NCBI GenBank assembly: GCA_013115145.1
Contig: JAAPAO010000499.1
Location: forward strand, 1 to 27,007
Reading direction: 5' to 3'
DNA: 27,007 nucleotides
DNA from: Perkinsus chesapeaki
Lineage: Eukaryota > Perkinsozoa > Perkinsida > Perkinsidae
This document shows, piece after piece, positions 16,601 to 25,374 of this stretch. Positions within the stretch are counted from its first letter, which is position 1, and every line of letters starts with the position of its first letter. A program made the translations under genes and the position numbers. The notes beneath the pieces are model-generated. The model was not told the DNA's origin. It made no database searches and worked only from the letters and a program-made list of their open reading frames with translations.

Positions 16601-18881
16601 ACGAAATTGCAGCGAACGAACGGCTGGAAACGAAATTGAAGTTGATGGTGGCGCAGCTGTCGTTGGCAAGAAGCGAAGTGTCTGGGTTGAGGGATGAGGT
16701 GCTGAGGAGAAAGAGGAGTATGGAGAGGCTTGAAGGGAAGGGGGACAAGGTGGGCATGGCTTATTATAGATTAATATAGATAAGATAGAGAAATGCATGA
16801 GAAAATTGGACGATTTAATGAACTGAGTGTGCTGTGTCAGAAAGAAGTGTGATTGAATAGGTACTCTTGGAGCTGGAATGGAAGGGTATGGAGTTGGCTG
16901 ATACAGAAGGGTTACTGATGAAGATGGAGGAACAGACTGCTGGTCTGGCTGAGGATACGGAAAGATTCCTTCTAGAGTGAGGGGGGTATTGGGGTTATGA
17001 TTCGATGAAAATTCGGTATGCAATTATACCGGTTTTGGGGGGGGATCTCCCCGGAATGGCCAATTGGCTTTAGGTACACGAAGGTATGCCTCAGTGAGGA
17101 GCGTGAGAGGATGATCAGCAACGACCTCCATGCCCACTTGCTACGGTTGATCGAGAATGCAGCGTCGGAAGGCAAAGAAGATCCTCATCAGCGAAGTATC
17201 TGTATAGAGCAAACAATACAGGTCGACAGTCTGGATAGCATTCACAAAGTGAGTGGATGGTGTAGCGGTTCATACCGCTCCTTTCATTAACTGCCTTCTT
17301 TTATTGCAGGTAGCAGTGCTCGATCCACCTCGGGAGCCTCGTAGAGAGAAGCCTCTTTGCCAGCAACAGGACGTCGTGGTTTTCCAGGTCGGCTTGGATC
17401 ATCTCGCTTATGGGCTCAGTTGGATACCTAGTCCAGCTGAGCACAAAAATTTTCCTGACAAAACCATTGAGGAATTCCGAGAAATTTCCTCTCGGCAGCA
17501 TCACATCTTTCAGAGCCAATCAAAGCTGAGCGTCGCCGACAGCATTGATTTCGGTAGCGAGCAGATGGCTGGTTTGACCGAATACGTGGAGAAGCTTTCG
17601 GCAAAGTAAGAGCTTTCGGATTCGAAGGATGGTGTGGATCGGTCTGAAGCAGATACGCTTTGGCATGTCTGAATGAGGAGCGTGAGAGAATGCTTAGCAA
17701 CGACCTTTATGGGTGTTTAATTCGTGCTGAAGAACGGCAACGAGGGCTACAGCAAACCGCTAGAGAAGTGATGGTGAAGACTGAGGAGCTGATGAGGAAA
17801 GAAGGCGTGGTGAGGGAGAGGAGGGAACTGATGAGAGAGGATCGAGAAGGGCAACTCCAAAGGCTGCTGGATGCATTGGTGGACATGCAAGCCACGAGAG
17901 AGATTGAAGAAAGAATCACGGTTCAGCTGGGGAAGAAAATGGTGGCAGTTGGCACGCAGACGGTGAGGGTGGCGACATGGAATTCAATGGTACAAGCATC
18001 ACCTCGAACAAATGAGTGTAGCATTCAAACGGTTGTTGATAAGACAAGTGTTGAATGTCAAACTATGGGGAAGGGGAAAGGTAAATCGATATCGCGGCTA
18101 ACACAGACAACAACATCTGCTGCTGAGGCTGCTGGTGGAGTTCATCCTGTGGATGTTGAGCATGAAGCGGCCATCAGAGAAGAGGCGATCAGAGAAATTA
18201 AGGCTCATATGGAAGAACAAGTTAGAGTTACTCGCTGCAACGGACAGGTGGGAACTGTTATTTATTAAAATGGCCGACCACTGAGCTTGTTCATCTGAGG
18301 CCAATTTCGTGAACTTGAAGTCCCTCTCAGTCATCTTTTTATGCCAATAGACATTTTGTAAGGTTCGTCTTCGGGCACGAGAAGAGTCTCATCGTGCGGA
18401 GGTCGAACGGCTTGCTCGAGAACACCAACGGATGACGGCAGAGTTAGAAAGGCGCCATGCGGAGGACTTACGAGTGCAACGGTTGCGTCTGGAGCGGCAA
18501 TGGCAAGTTAGACGGTCCATGGCGGAGGCATCATTGAGGAATAAGGAAGAGAGTGAGAGAAGAGTAGAGCCACCACCGACCAGCAGACGGAGGGTTATGC
18601 CACCACCGATACGAGTTGATGAGGGGGAAGTAAGTGAACAACGACAGCGGCAGGATTCGAACCTGCGCGGGCAGAGCCCAGTGGATTTCTAGTCCACCTC
18701 CTTAACCACTCGGACACGCTGTCTTGCACAGGTGTTCTCCTTCGTATCCTCGGCAGTAGAGCAGCAGTTGTACGATGACGATCGACCAAGTCCGGACGCT
18801 ATACGACGGGCAAGTGCTTCCCGAGTAGTCGAGTCTGTTAGAAGTGGCAGACGGAGAGTAGTTGAAAGAGCATTAAAATGA
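13666..18881 (+). CDS. Long coiled-coil protein, at least 13 exons
   Basis: Exons supported by phase: 13666-13748, 13788-14046, 14574-14792, 14838-15042, 15224-15296, about 15436-15876, 16172-16369, 16414-16749, 16861-16976, 17074-17248, 17310-17605, 17653-18247, 18363-18629 and 18732-18881. The total is about 1,000 residues. The product is rich in Glu, Lys, Arg, Leu and Gln with heptad-like runs (KIHEIEKELRGAQERLRD; EEEAEDELEKLKAS-type), broken by Ser/Pro/Gln linkers; there is no catalytic motif or membrane segment. A centrosomal, basal-body or cytoskeletal scaffold is plausible, not proven. A CLxEERERMxSNDL segment occurs twice (from 17087 and 17666) with similar DNA, so an internal duplication is likely. 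An extra small exon may lie in 14047-14573 (near 14381, DDDKHHQLIYEL). The intron before the last exon contains tRNA-Ser. Confidence 0.7.
14047..14573 (+). other. Unresolved intron region of the coiled-coil gene
   Basis: 527 bases between two secure exons. It may contain one small exon around 14381-14450 after a TTTGCAG acceptor. A run of GTT and GAT triplets lies near 14390-14410 and a family-4 repeat just before the 3' end. The remainder shows nothing I can name. Confidence 0.4.
14537..14556 (+). repeat. Family-4 repeat near an intron 3' end
   Basis: GGAAAGAGCGGTATGAAATA, 19 of 20 identical to 12216-12235 in another gene, ends 17 bases before the acceptor of the exon at 14574. Confidence 0.6.
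15043..15105 (-). pseudogene. tRNA-like sequence at the 5' end of an intron
   Basis: It begins at the 5' splice site of intron 15043-15223 in the coiled-coil gene. On the minus strand it reads TCGAAAGGTCCCTGGTTCG, then ATCC, closely like the 3' half of tRNA-Phe. A D-arm-like TGTCCGTGCGGTT lies ahead of it. The T-stem 3' side is C-rich and does not pair, so this is a relic. It shares AAGGTCCCTGGTTC with the relic at 5101-5175. Confidence 0.5.
15877..16171 (+). other. 295-nt intron of the coiled-coil gene
   Basis: From a GTAAAG donor to an acceptor GGAAGTAG. It contains TTGCCATTTCTCTTGGCTCA at 15922-15941, which recalls the end of a dinoflagellate-type spliced leader with a 4-base insertion. 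I see no exon of convincing composition. Confidence 0.4.
16394..16413 (+). repeat. Family-3 20-mer at an intron 3' end
   Basis: TTTTACGGTTTTTCTATCAG forms the pyrimidine tract and acceptor of intron 16370-16413. It equals 23235-23254 at 19 of 20 positions, where it lies antisense in the BBS5 leader. Confidence 0.6.
17270..17285 (-). repeat. Family-4 repeat, antisense, in a coiled-coil gene intron
   Basis: In the 61-nt intron 17249-17309 the minus strand reads GAAAGGAGCGGTATGA, the family-4 core with one extra G. The surrounding AGCGGT, TCAT, ACCGCT is a perfect 6-bp hairpin. Confidence 0.5.
18630..18731 (+). other. 102-nt intron filled by an antisense tRNA-Ser gene
   Basis: The donor GAA|GTAAGT and acceptor TTGCACAG| join two exons in phase 0. 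The downstream exon (18732-18881) stays open for 49 codons to a TGA with the composition of the rest of the protein. Of the 102 bases, 82 are the tRNA; only 12 and 8 bases flank it. The antisense of the tRNA D-arm supplies CTTAACC, a good branch-point sequence. Confidence 0.8.
18642..18723 (-). tRNA. tRNA-Ser(AGA)
   Basis: 82-nt type II tRNA. The acceptor stem pairs GACAGCG with CGCTGTC. The D-arm is TCCGAGTGGTTAAGGA, the anticodon stem GTGGA/TCCAC closes loop CTAGAAA with anticodon AGA, the long variable arm is present, and the T-arm GCAGG-TTCGAAT-CCTGC is perfect. All stems are intact and the A and B boxes match consensus, so it should be transcribed by Pol III. It lies inside an intron of the coiled-coil gene on the opposite strand. 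Confidence 0.95.
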
Positions 18882-19071
18882 ATTAAACATAAAAGTATAT
18901 AAGTTATTTGATAACCAGTTTTATAACATTTCATAACATTTAATTATGTTTTGTTGATATTCGGGACGACTCATAAATCAACTCCCCAACTTCGATAAAA
19001 GGCAAAGTGAATTGGTCATGCCGACTTCCTGCCGCGTCGTAACTCACATCGCGTGGCAGAACTCTTCAACT

Positions 19072-19126
19072 CAAGGCTTGCATTACCATAAATAGCTATC
19101 TCTTCGGGAGAGTGGGAAGAGGGCGA
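19072..19126 (+). repeat. Inverted repeat block 1, copy A
   Basis: Pairs with 19786-19841 in inverse orientation. The last 20 or so bases (TTCGGGAGAGTGGGAAGAGG and beyond) are identical, and similarity falls off toward 19072. Confidence 0.7.
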
Positions 19127-19343
19127 CAGTGCCGTGCAGCAATGCAGAGCAGTTGCTGGAGGCAAAGTTGCGAGCTAGGCGTCGATACCTAAACGGATGA
19201 GTCAGCCACAAGACTCCATCACTGTGACGTGCCGACTGCAGGGCCGTCAGCTAAAGGTATCAGAAAGTGTTGCTTTTTGGCGCTGCTACAGCAGGATAGT
19301 GGGTAGCCCATGTGGCTACACTGGTGGTGTTAAACCACTGCGG

Positions 19344-19384
19344 AGCACAACTTGTTGTGTGTAGAGTAAATAAGCGCAGTGCAG
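19344..19384 (+). repeat. Inverted repeat block 2, copy A
   Basis: 41 bases starting AGCACAACTTGTTGTGTG. They match the reverse complement of 19926-19966 with one difference. Block order differs between the copies (1 then 2 here; 2 then 1 when the other is read in reverse). Confidence 0.8.
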
Positions 19385-19785
19385 CTCGTAGAGTCTGTGC
19401 CTGCTTAGTTGTGCATTGTGTATTTTGCGCGAATACGCCCCTGGGCGAGCGAGGTTCCTGATGGGAATCCTTCCGCAATGGAAAGTTGTGAAGGTGCGCC
19501 TTTGCAATAACTGAAGAGTCTACGGGTTTACACACTCAGGCTCATCTCAGCTTGGAGAGTCCGAGGAAATCTGACTTTCATTTTTTTTCTTTATCGGGGG
19601 GCCTGGTTTACAACTCATAGTTGGCTGGGCCAACTTGGCTCTCTACATGGATTGTAGTGAGCACGAGTCACTAACTGGGCTCGGCTTCGGTGTTGTCACT
19701 GGCAGCCTATAGGGAGATAATCCCAAACTTCAGAGGCTGTCTTGCCAAATAAGACATGCCGCCATCCGGCTGTCGGTCAACACCT

Positions 19786-19841
19786 TCGCCCTCTTCCCAC
19801 TCTCCCGAAAAGATAGTGATTTATACTTAGCACAACCCTTG
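19786..19841 (-). repeat. Inverted repeat block 1, copy B
   Basis: Reverse-complement partner of 19072-19126; identity is strongest over the GGGAGAGTGGGAAGAGGGCG core. Confidence 0.7.
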
Positions 19842-19925
19842 GCTGTCTTCTCATGGATCCTCGCTCTTCCGTAACATGTACGTAGTTGTGCAACACACCT
19901 CTAGTGCGCAACAGACATGCCCTCC

Positions 19926-19966
19926 CTGCACTTCGCTTATTTACTCTACACACAACAAGTTGTGCT
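19926..19966 (-). repeat. Inverted repeat block 2, copy B
   Basis: Reverse-complement partner of 19344-19384, 40 of 41 bases identical. Confidence 0.8.
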
Positions 19967-20016
19967 GCGCATTTAAGGATGGTCAACATTGAAAGTGGTT
20001 GTTGGATAGGTCTTAC

Positions 20017-20829
20017 CTCTATCCTGCGTTGTCACGAAATGTTGTGTTATTAAACTCAACCGGTAATAATGCCAAATGAAAGCATCAAAGACATCATCAT
20101 GTGTTCGTGAATCCATCGGCCAAAGTATATCACTTCCATTCCATCCCTCCAATGGGCCATTGGCCACGTAACTACAATCATGCAACGGAAGCAAAAGAAA
20201 CATTATGAAAGTCGTCCACTCAAAATGCCTCTTGTCAAGTGCAGCGTCCTTGTCCCAAATATCTGCCAATTTGGGCTCTTTGTGATGCTTGAATGTAATC
20301 TCTGTCTTGGGCATCTGACCGGCGCAACAATCAATAAACCACAATCATCATATACCCTATTTACAGGAACCTTCCACCGAGTCCACCAGGAGCTGCTCTC
20401 CTCATCAGGTCTGTCTGTAATGTGACAAAAATGTCCCTCACCTTTTAGTGTCGCTGGATCGACCACTACGACACGTTGGATCTAGAAAAAGCCACCAGTA
20501 CTAAGCTCGAACGAATTACCTACCGAATGTTACAATCTCACATGACCAGACAGATATTTAGCTCTGTTGCTGGTCTACAGTTGAGGCATTAATCGACGTT
20601 CTTGATTTGCAGATCAATTGTAAGTTGATCATCGCGTTATATTACGAGTAAACGGTGGCTCAGGGAAATTCACGAAATTGCATTTAAACTATAACCCCTG
20701 ACGGTTTGAAGGGCAGATTGGACTGATGTAGCCTCGCCTTCTCGAACTACGCAAACTCACCTGTCGTCTATGCATCCTATCAGCCCTCAACGGCAACGCC
20801 CCAATCGGCTTTGTCCCCTCCGGGTCCAT
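20017..20829 (-). CDS. Unidentified protein, 5' three exons
   Basis: Three exons fit in phase: 20829-20761, 20481-20371 and 20314-20017, with GT-AG introns of 279 and 56 nt. They encode about 159 residues starting MDPEGTKPIGALPLR and including VVVVDPATLKGEGHFCHITD, SSSWWTRWK and GPLEGWNGSDILWPMDSRTH. The composition is that of a globular protein rich in Trp, Asp and His. I do not recognise the family. A good donor (GAG|GTAAGA) follows at 20016, so the gene continues, but downstream lies the repeat segment and I find no next exon. The gene may be truncated by repeat insertion or have a distant last exon. The frame upstream is open back to a TAG at about 20889 without another ATG. Confidence 0.5.
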
Positions 20830-21120
20830 CCTCTCCCACTTTGCTGGCACAATCTCTGGTCTACCTTCCCTCGCCTCGGCCAACTACACCACCATGCCGA
20901 TCGTCTCCTCTCTCCTTCGTACTTCCGGATGGGCTATTCTTTCGTGTGACACTTGTGCCGCTTCGTGCGACTGTTTTGTCATCAAATTCATCAGGTTTTC
21001 GATCGGATTGATCGATATGAACCCGGTTGGCAACCACCCGTGATGACCATCGCTCGTCATCAAAAACCAACTGTTGCCCGGAAAATTTATCATCAAAAAT
21101 TATATTTTTCCTGGAAAAAA

Positions 21121-23235
21121 TCACACTATATTCCACAAACTTGTAATGGTGTTATTATCCCTCAGCTTGGCAACTGCCAAGCCCAGCTCTGGACTGTATA
21201 CCGGCTCCCTGAGGAGAATTGAAATGCTTCAACTTCCGTCGTCTCACCGATAACCAGAATCATCTCGGTAAAGTAGACTGGCATCGCCCTCGTCGGCCGA
21301 GGCCGGCTGGTGGCCATCTAGTAATTTTTCAAAACCGATCAGTTCGTCAATTTCTACGTCCTCTTCAACGCGTTGTAAGGGAGGAGGCGCAGAGAGCAAC
21401 TGACACAGTTTCGTGGCGCGTGAAAGGTCTGAGCGACCAGAAGTGTTACTTCTCTAGCATCTGAGGAGCCGCGTATCTTTCGCACTACAAAGATTCATAA
21501 AAGGTTACCTGAGGTCCCCTTGCCACCGATCGGCGCATCCATGGACACTTCTACTCCGAAATATGGAGACTGAAATAGACTTGACAGAGACCTCAATAAG
21601 TTAGCTTGTCACTTGGAAAAACAGCTCACGCATCTTGGCCATCTCCTCTTGAACGCTCGTCAAGGCACTTTCAGGATCGATGCGGAACCCGAGCACGAAA
21701 CCGCCAGCTGGGCCAACAGGCTCCGATTCGGATAAAGCTGTCCCCGATAATTACAGACTTTGTATGTTTCCACTACCAAGGCCCTCCCAAACTTGGAATT
21801 ACGGACGGTCACGGAGCGCTGAATGACGACAATGGTAGTGCGGCCAACAACTATAGTGTGGGACTAATGCTTCTCTGGAGATAGCAGAAAAATATCAGAA
21901 AAGTTTCCCCGGAAAAATTCTGTCGATTGAAAACTAAAGGTGGTCAGTATCGACCTAGAAGACCTCTCCTCTAAAAGTCCCACTAGCCCTGTTAGACTGT
22001 ATTGTCACAAGGAAGCTCGCCACTCGCGACAAGTGAGTGGCCATTGCCACCATCCCTTCCCAACCTCCGCCGCCGCCCTACTACCATTTGCAAGTAAGGC
22101 ATCGACACATTGAAGTTCTCGGCCAACGCGGCGTACCAGACGGCCCTTATCTGATAAAAACAGCATCAACAGTTTCCAGAAATATTCGCTCACATTCGTG
22201 ATGACCATCGTGCCTAGGTTCCCCTGGTCAGTCGCCAGGTTCCAAACTCCCGAGATTTTATTATACATTTTTTCTTGCGGCAACAGAACCAGTTCCTGCT
22301 CTCTCACAATTGCGGATCTGATGAGATTCACATTCCCCGAATTTCCCCTCCTCGACCACCTCAATCTCAGCTCCCTGTAAAACCGTGAAGTATCATAAGC
22401 TCGATGGACCGCCTGCATTGTTGTAAAGATTCTCGGAGAATTGCGGACCAACGAAGTGAAGATAAACTCAAATCGTTGGCCGTTGAATCTGATTAAGTGA
22501 CTCCGTTCACGCCTGAGGATCCGCCCTAGATTTTTCTGAGCACACGATGCCGCCCATTGTGGATGATTTTCCAACATCGGAAGTAGTTTGATTGCCATTG
22601 CCGCTACTGCCGGTTCGATAAGTAGATTTTTCCCCTGTCCATCGCCAAAGTAAGTTCTCTACTGTCGAGACTGGATTTTCCAGATTTTTCCCAAATTTTC
22701 TGTTCGCCGTTCGACAAGATACTACTAGGTCCCCCTACTACTTGCAAAGGAGGAATAATGCTTGAGTATCTCCTCTTAATTTACTGTTTACCATTTTAAT
22801 ACTCATATTATTAACACATGACCATCCCACCGATAAACTCGCTCTGAGGCATGAAAACGAGAACGGAAAAATCTCCACAGTGCGCAAAGATACCCACCGA
22901 GAGCCCTGCTTGGTTGTGATCCAAATGATCCTCAAATTGGACACTATCATCATCCCTCTATCGCCGTTATTTCCCTAATAGAAGCTGCCAGCGAATTCGC
23001 CACGAAATTATTGCCTTTGTATCCTCCACCGAATTTATCGTATCGATTTCCTCCTCTCCTCTGAAAACACCTCCGGTATTTTCCGGCCTCAATCGACTTC
23101 ACCGGATTACCTTGTCAATTTCAACCCGCTGCTGGCGAGATCGAATCGGATCTCTAAATCCTGCCAAACTCCGTTCCCACTACCCTCGAAGGCCACTGAA
23201 GAGGCGCTTCTCTTGGCCATCACAGTCTCCGACAT
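21121..23235 (-). CDS. BBS5: BBS5, BBSome subunit
   Basis: Twelve exons: 23235-23111, 23060-23015, 22974-22898, 22843-22742, 22488-22360, 22317-22194, 22150-22085, 21818-21759, 21720-21613, 21569-21509, 21428-21248 and 21208-21121. They total 1167 nt, or 388 aa, against about 341 in animals. Diagnostic blocks in order are [116 protein letters not shown] and [18 protein letters not shown]5 carries two PH-like (DM16) domains that bind phosphoinositides and helps the BBSome move membrane proteins in cilia. Its presence says the organism builds cilia, consistent with a flagellated zoospore. The second intron is GC-AG. Introns of 253 and 266 nt are the only long ones. The ATG starts inside a 20-mer shared with an intron of another gene. 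Confidence 0.93.
21209..21247 (-). repeat. BBS5 last intron, shortened family-1 repeat
   Basis: 39-nt intron containing AAGTTGAAGCATTTCAA, i.e. the family-1 core with the central ATGC missing. Both flanking exons match BBS5 of other organisms, so the borders are firm. Confidence 0.5.
22975..23014 (-). other. GC-AG intron in BBS5
   Basis: 40-nt intron with donor AAG|GCAATA and acceptor TTCTATTAG. Removing it joins EDTK to GNNGDRG, exactly the BBS5 family sequence; no GT donor restores that join. Confidence 0.75.
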
Positions 23236-23254
23236 TTTACGATTTTTCTATCAG
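23235..23254 (+). repeat. Family-3 20-mer overlapping the BBS5 start
   Basis: On the plus strand TTTTACGATTTTTCTATCAG; on the gene strand it is the leader directly before and into the ATG. It is 19 of 20 identical to the intron end at 16394-16413. Confidence 0.6.
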
Positions 23255-23729
23255 AAAATGCCGCCCACAAAGATTGACAAACTAAACTCCCAACAAGCAA
23301 TACAGTCCACGCGAAACAAATGTATCAATCCAGGACTCCCTACTTCTTGAAGAAACTTGACAACGCCGTCATCAACCATGCTTTACTACTAGAGAAGGCG
23401 GCGGTGATGATGACAGCATATGGAAATAAAGGATAGCATCAGCAATTTGGGATGAGAGGGGAAGGGAGAGCAGCAGCAGCAGTCCTAGTCGGACCAAAAG
23501 TTCACGAGACTCGGGATGTCACCAATATGGTAGCCATCTCAAGATTGGTGGAAAAGTCGGTATGAAAGACCGGCAGAAAATAATCTCAGCAAGTCTTTCA
23601 AACCGTCAATTTTCACCAGAACTCGTGTGAAGGATGTGAATGAGAAATCAATCTAAAAGCCTGAGTCCCTTCTCCTCCTCCTCTGCCTGACGCTTCTTCC
23701 TTCATGACCGCGGCGGCGGAGGCGGTGCC
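23255..23729. other. Intergenic region between V-ATPase C and BBS5
   Basis: About 475 bases between two minus-strand genes. It must hold the V-ATPase C 3' UTR and the BBS5 promoter. A purine-rich run with a short CAG repeat lies at 23455-23490 and a family-4-like GGAAAAGTCGGTATGAAAG near 23550. No gene seen. Confidence 0.5.
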
Positions 23730-25374
23730 TTAGGCACTAGCAGACTTAGTGTTGATGAGGGGGGAGAAGCTCAAGGACACATAAGGATAATACTCGCTGC
23801 TACCTTCCTCCTGAAACGCACAAGATACCAAATATCGCACTAAAAAGAGTTCCTACATCAGCGGCAGCGTTGCCAGAGCCAGTCTGCTGCTTATCGGTCT
23901 TCGCGCCCGATAAATAGTTCTTGCCGAAGAGACCGCTGCTCGAGAATACATCCATAAGCTCGGCGCGCAGCTTGACAGGCTTTGCTTGAGACTTCTTGCC
24001 AACAACAGCAATGAAGGCAGCGAAGTTCGGAGGGACGCCGAAACGTAGGACGGCCTCGACGAACGTGCGCATGGCCTTGAGATGCATCCACCCGACAAGG
24101 GTATCCGAGAAGGCAGCGGCGCAGACCCTACCGAAAAAGTAACACAAATTTGTCGAAGAATCATCTTACCTTCTGAGGAAGGTCTCCTGCTTCTTCACCT
24201 CAGTCTCCATATGGGCCTTGGCGTTTTGGAGCTCGTCATACTTGCCGGCGTCATAGGTGAAGTCACGGCAGTTGAACTTGGCATGTCTCATGTTTGTGGA
24301 GAAGTCCGGAACAGCCTCCTTGAAAAGGACGACTCTGTAAAGGCTAGCACCGTCCTTATCAACAGGGAGGTTCAATTGGATAGCCGACTGAGGAACGACC
24401 TTCTTAGCAGCGGACTCGTAAGTACTCAAAAACTCTTGATCTTGGCCGCGAGGCACAACAACAACGACAGTGGTGAGATGCTCGGTCTCAACGAAGTCAC
24501 CGTCACGGACCGACTTGGGGGTAATCACATCAGTTAGGTCACGTTGGGCGTATGAACCAACATCCTGATAAATGACGGTCATCGGGCTCCTACTAATTAG
24601 CGACATGACTTGCCTTTTTGCACATCTGACTGTACTGGGTCTTCAAATCAGAGAAGGTCTGACTCTTGGCTTTAACCTCATCATCGAGCTTTTGAATGCT
24701 GGTGAGTAAGAGACTGAGATTGTCCTGAATGTTCCTGGTTCTGGGAAACTTAGCGTCATCCCAGTGGAACTTGGAGATGTACTCCTCACAAGAGAGAGAT
24801 GATCTCTGGGAAACGACCTTGAACTCGGTCTGAGGGTCAAGCTCCAAGAGCTGTCTTTCAATACGACGAAGAACGGCCTCAACCTGAACAAAGAATTGAT
24901 CGATTATACTTAACAAGTCAGAAAGCTGAGCTATTTTGTATCTTACCTGAGAGTCCTGCTTGGAAAGATCGTCTACCAATCTGATAAGGGAATCGAACGA
25001 GCCAAACTTCAGGTTCTCGGGAACATCGAACCTGCCAAAAGATACTTTATAGCTTCACCATGCATCACAGACAATAAAAAGATACTCCAGAGGTTATTTC
25101 GTATACACTAGCCCGCCTAAGCTTAATACTTGACACTGCCAAAACCAGCATAACCTATCCACTGATCGACATCGTAAATACACCTAGTTCCTCTAAAGCC
25201 CTCCGAAAGGTCGATAGTCGGTGATGAGATGCCCTATTGCTACTTGTAAACAGCATCACAATACTTGTTCTTCTCACAAACTCGGGACTGTAAAACAGTG
25301 TGAATGAGCTCCTTAGGCTCGTCAGCAGAGGAGCAAGCCAAGATCAAATATGGCTGTAGCGTAGAGGAAGACAT
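23730..25374 (-). CDS. V-type ATPase subunit C
   Basis: Six exons: 25374-25244, 25031-24947, 24883-24614, 24564-24170, 24127-23857 and 23810-23730. They total 1233 nt, or 410 aa, close to the 380-390 usual for the family. Subunit C is a peripheral stalk part of the V1 sector that links the catalytic head to the membrane sector and controls assembly. Recognisable blocks are PYLILACSS at the N terminus, FDVPENLKFGSFDSLIRL, FHWDDAKFP, VETEHLTTVVVVVPRGQ, LFKEAVPDF, MHLKAMRTFVEAVLRFGVPPNF and EYYPYV near the C terminus. The third intron (24565-24613) is GC-AG with a perfect GCAAGT donor. An upstream element (25490-25511) is shared with the MPP-beta-like gene. A 5' UTR intron may lie between that element and the ATG. 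Confidence 0.93.
24565..24613 (-). other. GC-AG intron in V-ATPase subunit C
   Basis: 49-nt intron, donor AAG|GCAAGT, acceptor TTTATCAG|GAT, phase 0. A GT three bases further in would give phase 1, which does not fit the downstream exon. Confidence 0.7.

Larger units (their letters stand above)
18882..20016. other. Repeat-rich segment without genes
   Basis: No exon of recognisable composition occurs here; the short ORFs on both strands have no family match. Two sequence blocks each occur twice in opposite orientation, at 19072-19126 / 19786-19841 and 19344-19384 / 19926-19966. This fits nested or rearranged mobile-element remains. The unidentified minus-strand gene at 20017 reads towards this segment, and its 3' end may lie within it. 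Confidence 0.5.

Noticed and set aside
17249-17285. 5' half of a tRNA-Glu-like sequence (GGTGTAGCGGTTC) in intron 17249-17309
   Set aside because: The same bases are explained by the family-4 repeat and its AGCGGT/ACCGCT hairpin; no anticodon stem closes, so I do not count it among the tRNA relics.
20884-21096. Minus-strand frame containing ISINPIENLMNLM, resembling the BBS5 FKIDPVEKLQ block
   Set aside because: The true BBS5 block is [15 protein letters not shown] at 21613-21720 and BBS5 ends at 21121; this frame is downstream of its stop and is probably not coding.
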